Of a stretch of DNA of 64,000 nt, positions 24,225 to 33,908 are shown piece by piece (the stretch's first letter is position 1; each line of letters opens with the position of its first letter). The stretch is from Nilaparvata lugens (taxonomy: Eukaryota > Arthropoda > Insecta > Hemiptera > Delphacidae), in assembly GCF_014356525.2 (NCBI RefSeq), contig NC_052507.1, positions 50,194,107 to 50,258,106 of the forward strand, given 5' to 3'. The position numbers were made by a program, and so were the translations under genes. The notes beneath the pieces were generated by a model. The model was not told the origin of the DNA. It was given only the letters and a program-made list of their open reading frames with translations, and did not search any database.

Positions 24225-24740
24225 ATCAACTCACCCTCATAAAACGGTCGACTTGATAAGACAACGACATATATTTGTTATCTCTCCTTCACATATGAAG
24301 ATTGTTCAGTTCTCAGCACATCATCATATAGCACAACCTGACACATGCAAGACAAAAACTGGTAAGATTTTTCCTTCACCGTACTTCCTAGATGTGACGT
24401 CACACTCAATTGCCAAATTAAGGAAGGGAATAGGATGAGTGGTGAATATAATTTGATATTTTATTTTATTTCGAATTACTTTAATTTTTTAATAATTTGA
24501 AAAATATTTCCATCTGTAGAATATTTTTGTTTGGCCAATCAATCTATCAGTTGTATGGAGGGAGCGCTCTCTGTTATCGGCAAAGGAGATAATAAACTCA
24601 GAGATTGGCGCCTACTTTCAAAATTCGTTTGATTAAGGCTGTTTCTATTCTTATTAGAAAATACTCCGTGACATCGCCCACTTGATCAATGTTTCTAAAA
24701 ATTAGAAGCTTGATCACAATATCCAGTGAGGCCAATATTT
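23512..24740 (+). repeat. TA-rich dispersed repeat, copy A, with inverted and direct internal duplications
   Basis: From about 23790 this matches 33700-34445 in the same orientation, sharing TTACCTCAGGCCTATAAATA (complement), GATGTGACGTCACACTCAAT and GGAGCGCTCTCTGTTATCGG. Copy A has extra structure. An inverted repeat pairs 23512-23672 with 23788-23950, closing over a (TA)n run. The GTGACGTCACACTC block also occurs twice (24081-24147 and 24386-24452), on either side of another TA tract. TA tracts lie at 23750-23787, 23964-24030 and 24150-24220. No coding sequence; family unknown. Confidence 0.6.
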
Positions 24741-24883
24741 AATCATAAAAATAATACACCATTTACATCAAGACATTTTGCCACATTGAAACATTGCCAT
24801 AATTGAACATAATTATCACAGCTCTGGTTATCACCTTCAGGATCACAAACAAACGATTATTAAATTATTGAAATATCACAGTC

Positions 24884-25525
24884 ATGTCGTCATGTAATAC
24901 AGAAGTACAAAAAACATTAGAAAGGGTTCACACAATTGAATATCTTGGTATATTATTGGATCAACATTTAAAATGGAACAAACACATAGATTATTTGTGC
25001 TCAAAGTTGAAATACCTCATTTACATTTTTTACAAAATAAATAAAATAAAAAACATAGGCATTATACGGAAAATTTACTTTGCATACGCTCACTCATTAT
25101 TTCAATATATCAATGAAGTATGGGGAGCTGCTTATGATACACATCTGAAGAAATTATTCATCTTACAAAAACATATTATAAGAGCAGCATTAGGAAGACC
25201 TCGACTCTATCCTAGTATGGGAATTTTTCTTGGATTTAAGGTGCCTACAATAAGACAGAATTTTATAAAAAATATAATACTCCATATCAATAAGAATAAA
25301 TCTAATTTCCCTGCACACATTACACCCCATAATACACGTCCTAACAATGGATTTAACACAGAACTCATTAAGCTAACCATATGCAGGCATCAATTTAAAT
25401 ATTATCACGGCTACATTATAAATAAAATTCCAAACGATTTCATAGATAAACAAATGACACGTAAATTAAGCAAAAGCATAGATTATTGGATTGAACATAA
25501 CATATTATTCAAACTAGTTGTATAA
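24884..25525 (+). pseudogene. LINE ORF2 C-terminal fragment
   Basis: The 213-residue frame begins in the thumb region, after the catalytic palm. The landmark is VHTIEYLGILLDQHLKWNKH, the YLGI-(L/I)-D-x-L-x-W-x-x-H pattern that follows the YADD box in CR1/Jockey-type LINE proteins. The Leu/Ile-rich C-terminal helices with QKHIIRAALGRPR follow. The QK-x-(I/F)-IR-x-x-x-GRPR landmark also occurs in the LINE ending at 50059, so the two belong to related clades. The ATG is probably fortuitous, because the frame is a truncated continuation. It is open to the end without shifts, suggesting a relatively young insertion. Confidence 0.75.
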
Positions 25526-26059
25526 AGTATAATATTGTATCCAACAAGCATTGTAACTAAAAACATTGAGCAATTGTTTTTCCATTTTCACGTTCTCGAA
25601 CCAGGTATTGTAAATGTTCCCACATCATCTTTTTTTATTGTATTGTTTTATGTATTCTCTGTGTGAAATATTCACTTCATGATGGCCTCAAGACGTCACA
25701 GTGGTTAATTGGATTCTACTTTGTCATATAGTATGTACTATTCTTAAGTTTTTAATTTTTTTCTGAGCCTTTGAGACTTTTGTATATTGCTGTAATACTT
25801 TCTTTAGCTCTTTTTAATTTAATTTTTATATCGCTTCTTACTTGACTAGAATTGAAGCAGAATAAGTGAACCGCAACTCACTGCCAACACACAAGGACTC
25901 TTATGTTGGCAGTGCCGAATATTACATTGATAATTTATTGTTGTGCAAGTTACAATAAATGTCTATTTGTAGGTAATTGTATATTGCATACTCTAGTGAT
26001 TGTATTGTACAAATATTTGTATGTGATTTTTGGCAATAAATTCAATTCAATTCAATTCG
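24884..26059 (+). mobile_element. 5'-truncated LINE: reverse transcriptase C-terminus, 3' UTR and (AATTC)n tail
   Basis: An intact 213-codon frame (24884-25525) is followed by a 3' UTR and a tail of AATTC units at 26038-26059. The 5' truncation lies just upstream of 24884, where in-frame stops appear. All reverse transcriptase catalytic motifs are upstream of the truncation and absent. Confidence 0.75.
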
Positions 26060-26520
26060 AAAGTGATAGTTTGGAGAATACTTGGGTATTGTGAATACTC
26101 TATACCCAAACGATGATGGTTATGTGAATTTTCAGTCACCCATATTTCATATTTTCGATATAAGCTCTTTATCATGCAATGAATTCCATAGGCTATGAAT
26201 TCACTTATAATAAATGTAGATGGCCCTAAGGAGTATTCAAGGTATTCTGAAATCTGTTTAGTGTTCAGTGCAAAATACTTATGAGTGATTAAAATTGAAA
26301 AAAAAATTCAAATGGATTTCTAATTTTGGATATTGGATCATATGACATAAAATTATTTCTTTGGTGAGCTTTATTTCCACATATAGTTACTATTCTTTGG
26401 GAGTTTCTGAGAAAAATGATGCATGATACATTATCTTATGTGCTTGGATGTATTCCTACAATTATTATTCAAATAAACCTCTGCAAACATGCTGAATTCG
26501 GCTTGACAGTTCAGACAAAA
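26060..26520. other. AT-rich spacer between LINE tail and gag remnant
   Basis: No gene seen. The gag copy at 26521 has no recognisable pol downstream on the minus strand, so the LTR element is truncated here. Confidence 0.45.
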
Positions 26521-27679
26521 TCAACTCCCAGTAGTAGGGTTGTCAAATATACATTCTTGTTGTGATTCGGTTGACCAGTATCTCTGCTTGAAGTTAGATA
26601 GAAATTCGTCCAATGACTGGAATTCATCTTTCTCTGATAAGAATGAGAATAATGCATCCGATTTTAGAAGAGAACAAAGTTGTAATTTCCATTCAAACCA
26701 AGGCATACCATTAAGCTCTTGTACAGTTTGTATTCGGCAAATAAATTCAATGGCATTCATGGATTTATTCCGTGGGTCAAACGCTCCTAAGGTAGGTGTT
26801 ATTTGGCTAAACCTATGCTGTTCTAGGTTACCAGAACTAGTAATATTTATTTTATCTACTCTTATGTTCAATCTCTCAATAGACTCAGTTGTACCAGTTA
26901 TATTTGCTTCCAATTTATTATTAGTCTCTTGCAATTCGACTGTAAACTGTTCATTTTTCATTCAAAACAAGTTTCAATTTACCTATCAGGTCAGCTTGTT
27001 TATTACCTAACCTCTCTAGAGTCGTTACAGTACCCTCTTGTTTCTCCTGTGAAGAATCGACTTTTTGAATTATATTAGTCACTAGATAATCCACTTTTTC
27101 TACTACAATAGAATCAATGCTCTCAAAATTATTTTGAATTTGGAGTTGATGCTCTTTCCACTCTGTTGTGAGACCTGAATGAAAAAATGTCCACTCTTTG
27201 GTCTGTTCTTGGACAAAAACTTTATGCTCATTTTCTAACTCTAGGTTCATATTTTTAAACCCTCTTTTACTTCTTTTTCAAAACGTTTTCCTAAGTCATC
27301 AACTGGAATTGAAATCTGTGTGACTGTTTGGTTAAATTTCTTGTTCAATTCTACACTACGTTGATTCACCTGATAACCGACAGTAAATATTTGTAGTTTA
27401 GTTTTGTTGGCCACAGCTTCAACCCTGGAAACAACTTGATTTATACCGGTTGTAAGTTCATCAATTATCTTACTCATGATTTCTATCACATTGTACATAG
27501 TGGCCATAGTAGTGGGAGAGTTATTCTCAACTTGAGGGAGATTATTTTCAGTCTTTTCTATTTTAAAAATATTTTTAGACTCAGAATCATCAGGTACTTT
27601 GACTACTTCTGGTTCAGCATCAGAATTAGGTTCTGATGAATTATCAGGCTCTTAAATTCTAGCTGAATCAAGTTTAGGA
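26521..27679 (-). pseudogene. gag: Ty3/gypsy-like gag (copy B), main part
   Basis: Three consecutive minus-strand frames (27507-27247, 27250-26951, 26961-26521) overlap at their ends and read as one protein broken by frameshifts near 27247 and 26955. The N-terminal two thirds are coiled-coil-like (Val/Ile/Leu with Glu, Gln, Asn and Lys). The C-terminal part is the gag core with LGAFDPRNKSMNAIEFI, WFEWKLQLCSLLKSD and SLDEFLSNFKQRYWS. Upstream of 27507 the frame stays protein-like (Glu/Ser/Asp-rich) to 27679, apart from a TAA at 27654-27652. There the foldback element interrupts it; the 5' end resumes at 30594. The protein ends at 26521 without a zinc knuckle. Confidence 0.7.
27673..27679. repeat. 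target-site duplication of the foldback element, left copy
   Basis: TTTAGGA, repeated exactly at 30588-30594. Confidence 0.8.
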
Positions 27680-27690
27680 AGTAGTATAGA

Positions 27691-27730
27691 AATGGGGAGT
27701 CTGGTGCACAAGTGCACCAGACTCCCCATT
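27691..27730. repeat. 40-bp terminal palindrome, left
   Basis: AATGGGGAGTCTGGTGCAC is followed 2 bp later by its exact complement, giving a perfect hairpin. The mirror copy is at 30538-30577. It could be a transposase recognition hairpin or a by-product of the foldback structure. Confidence 0.9.
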
Positions 27731-27734
27731 ATCC

Positions 27735-28047
27735 TCAAGGTCATCCACGTCATCCAAAACTAACCTCAAGGTAATCCACGTCATCCAAACCTAACCCCAA
27801 GGTCATCCACGTCATCCAAACCTAACCTCAAGGTCATCCACGTCATCCAAACCTAACCTCAAGGTCATCCATGTCATCCAAACCTAACCTCAAGGTCATC
27901 CACGTCATCCAAACCTAACCTCAAGGTCATCCACGTCATCCAAACCTAACCTCAAGGTCATCCAGGTCAACCACACCTAACCTCAAGGCTATCCAGGTCA
28001 ACCACACCTAACCTCAAGGCCATCCAGGTCAACCACACCTAACCTCA
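27735..28047. repeat. 31-bp tandem array, left arm
   Basis: About ten copies of a 31-bp unit containing AAGGTCATCCACGTCATCC and CTAACCT. The innermost copies switch to a variant with CCAGGTCAACCACACC. The complement of this array fills 29711-29985 and 30288-30537, with the same variant order. Confidence 0.9.
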
Positions 28048-28160
28048 AAAAAAAAAAAAAATAAAAAATAAAAATTGAAAAAAAAATTAAAAAAAAAATA
28101 AAATAAAAAAAAATTGAAAAAAAAAATTAAAAAAAAATTAAAGAAAAAAAAACTCATAAA
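28046..28160. repeat. A-rich block, left arm
   Basis: Long A runs with scattered T. It mirrors the T-rich blocks at 29550-29710 and 30100-30285. Phe-rich frames across these blocks are artefacts. Confidence 0.85.
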
Positions 28161-28467
28161 ATCGGGAATAAATGAGAAAAAAATGGGACATTGTGTCTTG
28201 AGCAGTCGTGCCACCAGTACGTGTGTGTGGGTGATTTTCGTGTAGTAATGAGATCACACCAGATGAATATGTCCATGGGAGACTCTAGATCGACATGGCC
28301 ATGCTGCTCTAAAGATCAAAATGGCATTGAAGATAGATATTTTCAACGACTCCCACTCTATGTTCAGACATGACATATGGACATTCTCAATGACCCTCAC
28401 ACCTCCTGTCATATGGACCATCATGTCTGTATGGCATAATTGGGTCGTCCACTCAGTGGTCAGTCAG

Positions 28468-28740
28468 TCAGTTCAATTACTGATCAGTCACTGTTCAGTT
28501 ACTGATCAGTCACTGTTCAGTTACTGATCAGTCACTGATCAGTCACTGTTCAGTCACTGTTTAACTGTTCAATTAATGTTCAGTCAATGTTCAGTCACTG
28601 TTTAACTGTTCAATTACTGTTCAGTCACTGTTCAGTCACTGTTCAGTCACTGATCAGTCACTGTTCAGTTACTGTTCAGTCACTGATCAGTCACTGTTCA
28701 GTTACTGTTCAGTCATTGAACACTGACTGATCAGTAATTG
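28468..28740. repeat. 11-bp tandem array, left arm
   Basis: Repeats of ACTG(A/T)TCAGT(C/T), about 24 units. The embedded TGATCA palindrome makes many units self-complementary. Confidence 0.85.
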
Positions 28741-28834
28741 AACTGACTGACTGACCACTGGTGGCCGTGGCCATTGGTCATGTGACTGGGGAGGTGGAGT
28801 GGGGTCATTGGAACAGCCTTCGTTGAAAGTCAGT

Positions 28835-29245
28835 GTTCAATGACTGAACAGTAACTGAACAGTGACTGATCAGTGACTGAACAGTAACTGAACAGTGACT
28901 GATCAGTGACTGAACAGTAACTGAACAGTGACTGATCAGTGACTGAACAGTGACTGAACAGTGACTGATCAGTGACTGATCAGTAACTGAACAGTGACTG
29001 AACAGTGACTGAACAGTGACTGAACAGTAATTGAACAGTCACTGTTCAGTAACTGAACAGTGACTGATCAGTAACTGAACAGTGACTGAACAGTAACTGA
29101 ACAGTGACTGAACAGTAACTGAACTGTAATTGAACAGTTAAACAGTGACTGAACAATGACTGATCAGTGTATGATCAGTAACTGATCAGTGACTGATCAG
29201 TAACTGAACAGTGACTGATCAGTAATTGAACTGACTGACTGACCA
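28835..29245. repeat. 11-bp tandem array, right arm
   Basis: Complementary array of the ACTGA(A/T)CAGT(A/G) type, about 37 units, longer than the left array. Unequal length suggests independent expansion after the arms formed. Confidence 0.85.
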
Positions 29246-29433
29246 CTGAGTGGATGACCCAATTATGCCATACAGACATGATGGTCCATATGACAGGAGG
29301 AGTGAGGGTCATTGAGAATGTCCATATGTCATGTCTGAACATAGAGTGGGAGTTGTTGAAAATATCTATCTTCAATGCCATTTTGATCTTTAGAGCAGCA
29401 TGGCCATGTCGATCTAGAGTCTCCCATGGACAT

Positions 29434-30537
29434 CTTGATCTAGTAGGTCTACCATGGACATATTCATCTGGTGTGATCTCATTACTACACGAAAATCACC
29501 CACACACACGTACTGGTGGCACGACTGCACAAGACACAATATCCCATTTTTTTTTCTCTCTCATTTATTCCCGATTTTTAGTATTTTTTTCCTTTATTCT
29601 TTTTTTTTCTTTTTTTAATTTTTTTCTATTCATTTTTTTTTTTAATTTTTTAAAAAATTTTTTTTTAATTTTTTTTTTCAATTTTTTTTTTTTTTTTTTT
29701 TTTAATTTTCGAGGTTAGGTGTGGTTGACCTGGATGGCCTTGAGGTTAGGTGTGGTTGACCTGAATGGCTTTGAGGTTAGGTGTGGTTGACCTGGATGAC
29801 CTTGAGGTTAGGTTTGGATGACGTGGCTGACCTTGAGGTTAGGTTTGGATGACGTGGATGACCTTGAGGTTAGGTTTGGATGACGTGGATGACCTTGAGG
29901 TTAGGTTTGGATGACGTGGATGACCTTGAGGTTAGGTTTGGATGACGTGGATGACCTTGAGGTTAGGTTTGGATGACGTGATGACTTGATCTAGTAGGTC
30001 TACCATGGACATATTCATCTGGTGTGATCTCATTACTACACGAAAATCACCCACACACACGTACTGGTGGCACAACTGCACAAGACACAATGTCCCATTT
30101 TTTTTTCTCTCTCATTTATTCCCGATTTTTAGTTTTTTTTTCCTTTATTCTTTTTTTTTCTTTTTCTAATTTTTTTTTTCATTTATTTTTTTTTAATTTT
30201 TTTTTATTCATTTTTTTTTTAATTTTTTAAAATTTTTTTTTTAATTTTTTTTTCAATTTTTTTTTTTTTTTTTTTTTAATTTTTGAGGTTCGGTGTGGTT
30301 GCCTGGATGGCCTTGAGGTTAGGTGTGGTTGACCTGGATGGCCTTGAGGTTAGGTGTGGTTGACCTGGATGACCTTGAGGTTAGGTTTGGATGACGTGGC
30401 TGACCTTGAGGTTAGGTTTGGATGACGTGGATGACCTTGAGGTTAGGTTTGGATGACGTGGATGACCTTGAGGTTAGGTTTGGATGACGTGGATGACCTT
30501 GAGGTTAGGTTTGGATGACGTGGATGACCTTGAGGTT
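29434..30537. repeat. tandem duplication in the outer half of the right arm
   Basis: The segment starting CTTGATCTAGTAGGTCTACC occurs at 29434 and again at 29985. Each copy runs through the same ACACACGTACTGGTGGCAC block, a T-rich stretch and a 31-bp array. The left arm has one copy, so the duplication is specific to the right arm. Confidence 0.85.
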
Positions 30538-30577
30538 AATGGGGAGTCTGGTGCACTTGTGCATCAGACTCCCCATT
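30538..30577. repeat. 40-bp terminal palindrome, right
   Basis: Mirror of 27691-27730 with one mismatch in the stem (GTGCA against TGCAT) and a 3-bp loop. Confidence 0.9.
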
Positions 30578-30587
30578 TTTATACTAC

Positions 30588-30594
30588 TTTAGGA
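30588..30594. repeat. target-site duplication of the foldback element, right copy
   Basis: TTTAGGA, identical to 27673-27679. Confidence 0.8.
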
Positions 30595-30731
30595 GATTCG
30601 ATCTGGGTGAAGAACATTTGATTTAGATTTTTAGGACAAAAGTTTGAGGAAGATATACTGCCTAAATTTCTATCTTGCATACTTGATTCATCCAGGTCAA
30701 CAACTGAAGGAGATTCTTGGTTTGTAGCCAT
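30588..30731 (-). pseudogene. gag: Ty3/gypsy-like gag (copy B), N-terminal part
   Basis: A minus-strand frame opens at the ATG at 30731-30729 (MATNQESPSVVDLDES) and is open to the foldback insertion at 30588. With the insertion and one target copy removed, this frame runs directly into the Ser/Glu/Asp-rich frame at 27679, in phase. The N-terminal segment is acidic and Ser-rich with no domain I recognise. The upstream sequence to about 31140 is probably leader. Confidence 0.6.
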
Positions 30732-31312
30732 TTTCCAACAAATACCTATCTTAACTTTTCAATTTCCCCAAATCTTCAAATCTTATCTCGCAAAATATAA
30801 ATTCATCAATTCTCTAAACATAAATTATAGTTGTGATGTTATTTTTGGCATCGCATATGCCCTGCTGGCAGCAGTCTGTAGAGCAAAAGATTTTTGAATA
30901 CTATTAATATTTTTCGCCTCCTGAAAGAGAAATACCACAAATTTTTTACCAGCTCTTCAAAAAGCTCAAATAATTCTCTGCTTTTAACGGCTGCAAACGG
31001 TGGCTGCTTTATGAATTTACAGTTCTCATGACTGATCTGGTTGACTCCACAATTATAGATGCAGAAGAGGTAAATAGATATAAGGGTTCTGATTTTCGTA
31101 CTAGACAATAATGGTATCGACACTAATGCCACTCGCCACCATTTGACAAAGGGGTCAGCAGTGTGAGATGATACCGAGCGGAATCAGAGGCGACACTCTA
31201 TCAAAATACCTTATAAATTCTATTAATTTATAGTGCTGCTGCAACATAATACTATGACCCTTGGGTTCTTCCAAATTGGATGTTATAGTTCTGAATAATT
31301 CAAATAAATCTT
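30732..31312 (-). other. probable leader and LTR-proximal part of the gypsy-like element
   Basis: No protein frame is convincing. On the minus strand, TGGTGGCGAGTGGC at 31141-31128 is a possible primer-binding site preceded by TTTGTCAAA, which would put the LTR boundary near 31143. This is suggestive only; no tRNA match was made. Confidence 0.3.
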
Positions 31313-32200
31313 GAGAACGTAATATTTCTGAAAATTAAATAATCAATGCTGTATATCGCTGATTTATCCAACTTATTTGATGAAGAATACAGTTGGTTGA
31401 TAATTTGAATAATTTGTCAATGATAGAAATAAATCATACTAGAATAAGATTGGTCATGCATAAAGACAGGATCATAAATGGAGGGTAAATCATGCAACAA
31501 ATAAAATATATAATATTCATGAAAATATCAACCAGCAATAATGAAAAATAGAATGGTAAATATAAAAATAATATGAGAAAATATATTGCAAAAAATATCA
31601 CAGATAGCTCACAAATTATTTTACTTTGCTTATTAGGATCAAATAATATATCTCGTTCTTCTTTAATCAAAATATATTCTGTCTATTTCTATAGCTTAGT
31701 TGTCGATTTGCTGTTGCTTGTCGAATAAAATTTATGAATCTTACTCCCATCAATATGAAAAATAAAAATATTGAAATATCTCAGGGCTTGGGTTCAGCCT
31801 CTGGTGGAATTCAGATAAAATAATTTATCTTGTGAACATGAGCTTCAGAAAATTCTTATAAATAACTGATAAAGAAGATTAATAAGTAAGCATATTATAT
31901 AATAAATCAAATAATCATCAATATTTACTCTGTGCATACATAAATATTAAATTCTCATAAATTGTTCTTATTAAGACTTTCCCTTAAATGTTTGAATATT
32001 TGCACAAATTTCAATATTAAATATGATTTTTGAATAGACCTTCAACGAGCTAGCCTTATTTAATTGTGATCGATTTGTAGCAATGAGGGCCCTCTTAAAT
32101 AATTATCGAACTCATGTGTAGATCTTTCACAATTATTGATGGTGGCCTGGACATTTTCCAGTTTCTTGTGCTGAGACCTAACAATTTCTTTCAATATAAG
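31313..32200 (-). repeat. LTR-like dispersed repeat, copy B
   Basis: Diverged direct copy of 5955-6900 (landmarks ATCTCAGGGCTT, GTGAACATGAGCTTCA, GCAATGAGGGCC). Its place upstream of gag copy B on the minus strand fits a 5' LTR, possibly starting near 31143. Both copies lie next to related gag genes. Confidence 0.5.
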
Positions 32201-32315
32201 TTTTTGGTAAATACCCAAAGATTATTGTTATATATTATAGTCATTTTTCCACCACCGAAATGATGTTTATTATCTACTTGCACAAACATACAGTAACACA
32301 TTAAGAACTTATAAT

Positions 32316-32478
32316 GGTGCGTACAGATTTATGTGCCGCGAACATGAGTAATTCACTTCTAATCAGCTGATGCCAAGCTTTTTATATCTGTATTTTACCG
32401 TTTCTGTAAAAATACAGATATAGTCAGCTGATTAAAAATGAATTGCTCATATTCGCGGTGCGTAAATCTGTACGCACC
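32316..32478. mobile_element. 163-bp MITE with about 55-bp inverted termini
   Basis: GGTGCGTACAGATTTATG at the left is complemented at 32459-32478, and pairing continues through the GCGAACATGAG and AATCAGCTGA blocks. An inner TATCTGTATTTT/AAAATACAGATA stem closes the middle. Flanks CTTATAAT and TTTATAAT agree at 7 of 8 bases, a possible 8-bp target duplication. Confidence 0.75.
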
Positions 32479-32487
32479 TTTATAATA

Positions 32488-33239
32488 CGAAAGCACGTCC
32501 AGAAAGTAAGTTCCGTTTCAATTTATATCCGCTACAGCGCTGCGATCGCTGTTCCGCACTAGTGCGGTAGACGCTCGGTATCAAGGAGAAGAAACGTGCG
32601 CCATTTGGAGATCGCTGTCAGCCACACACGTTTAGTTGTGCTTGTTTACAATGTCAGTGTTGATTGAAAATCCCGCCGCTAGTGAAATCAGGTCTGTGAT
32701 TCGTTTTCTGAATGCAAGGAAAGTGAATCCCAGTGAAATTTATTGGCAAATTTGCGATGTTCATGGACAAAGTGCGATGAGTTATTCAATGGTGAGAAGA
32801 TGGGTCCGTCAGTTCAATGACGGACGTAGTGATGTGCTTGATGAAGAACGAAGTGGGCGTCCATCTTTGGTTACAGAAGAACTGTTTCACGCGATTGATG
32901 ACAAGATCCATGAAAACCGAAGGTTTACAATTAGTGCTCTCGCTATGGAATTTCCCCAAATTTCAGGATCACAAATGCATGAAATTGTTACCGGAAAACT
33001 GAAATTTCGACAAGCTGGAAGAAACTGTTCCCAACTGGTTGAAGACACAGGCGGCAAATTTCTATGAAGAAGGCATACAAAAACTTGTGCCACGCTATGA
33101 CAAATGTCTGCAAAATTTCGGTAGTTATGTGGAAAAATAGTTTAAGAATTGTAGAATTTTGTGCAATAAATAACTTTTCTGTATCTGTACACAATTTAAT
33201 TTTATTACCAAACGGAACTTACTTTCTGGACCTACCACG
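32488..33239 (+). mobile_element. internally deleted mariner element, 752 bp
   Basis: Inverted ends share GTCCAGAAAGTAAGTTCCGT (left, 32497 onward), complemented at 33211-33231. TA dinucleotides at 32486-32487 and 33240-33241 fit mariner target duplication. Between the ends are the transposase N-terminus and C-terminus joined directly, so the catalytic core is deleted. The element is non-autonomous. Confidence 0.8.
32651..33140 (+). pseudogene. mariner transposase, catalytic core deleted
   Basis: A full mariner transposase is about 350 residues; this one retains roughly 160. From the ATG at 32651 the N-terminal helix-turn-helix region is well kept (EIRSVIRFLNARKVNPSEIY, then SMVRRWVRQFNDGRSDV and ERSGRPS, a linker box of mariner proteins). 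A second helix-turn-helix follows (RRFTISALAMEFPQISGS). At about 33015-33035 the sequence jumps to the C-terminal tail in another frame (NWLKTQAANFYEEGIQKLV, RYDKCLQNFGSYVEK), with its TAG at 33138. Both DNA-binding motifs remain, but the catalytic aspartates are gone. Confidence 0.85.
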
Positions 33240-33664
33240 TAATTGAAGCTTCTTTCATGAGTATATGTCGTGCCTTTCATACTAATTTTACTCTTGGAAT
33301 GAAAGTGCTCAATAATATTAAAAAGATAAAAAGTTTTCTTTCACAACAAGTTATTCCTGCAATGTTGACTTGGATCATTGACTGGTAACTTGATTTTATA
33401 TCTATCGTTTGTATTCTTCGAACATTAATAAAGCTATGACTTATAACAATACAATTGATAATTTAGAGCTTTATTCAGACTTTGCCAATAAATTTAATGA
33501 TCAGCTTTTGGCTTCTCATTATATTCCATAAAATAATGGATTATCGACTAGGTTATCGTATGTAATTTTGCATTAATCTATACATTTTATTCTCAATTAC
33601 AATTTCAAGATAGACGTTAGGCTTTTAATTTTTATAATAGATTCAGGGCTCCACGTTAGGCGCC

Positions 33665-33864
33665 ACGTGGGGTTATAATCTTGAAATCCCAATTTAGAAA
33701 TATCCACCACTACTTTGGCCTATTTTTATAGAATAAATAGAAATTTTTATATTTTGAAAGGTCCATTATATTTCATAATTGCTCTGAATAACTCAATTAA
33801 TTAATAGTATTTATAGGCCTGAGGTAAGACATGTAGTGGTGATGGAATATGCAGGAAAACTTGG

Positions 33865-33908
<44 letters not shown>

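Larger units (their letters stand above)
27680..30587. mobile_element. foldback (FB-like) transposon, 2908 bp
   Basis: The flanks are 7-bp direct repeats TTTAGGA. The termini are inverted (GTAGTATA-AAATGGGG on both sides), followed at each end by a 40-bp palindrome. Moving inward, each arm has a 31-bp tandem array, an A/T homopolymer-rich block, a unique 250-300 bp segment and an 11-bp tandem array around CTGATCAGT/CTGTTCAGT. The arms meet at a roughly 95-bp unpaired centre (28741-28834). The right arm is longer because its outer half is duplicated. No transposase frame is visible. The design resembles Drosophila FB elements, but no sequence relationship is claimed. It is inserted in a gag reading frame. 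Confidence 0.85.

Noticed and set aside
27735..28047. Regularly spaced direct repeats that could suggest a CRISPR array
   Set aside because: The 31-bp units are contiguous with no unique spacers, they sit in an inverted-repeat transposon, and the genome is eukaryotic.
28029..28214. Phe-rich frames over A/T homopolymers (also 29254-29718 and 30024-30230)
   Set aside because: Composition of the homopolymer blocks in the foldback element's arms; the mirrored positions have the same artefact.
28321..28527. Repeated 68-codon frame present on both strands (28321-28527 plus, 29175-29381 minus)
   Set aside because: Identical because the two arms are inverted copies; the C-terminal half is the 11-bp array.
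29711..29985. CCTAACC/GGTTAGG motifs suggesting telomeric repeats
   Set aside because: The period is 31 bp with a long non-telomeric remainder; there is no (TTAGG)n run.
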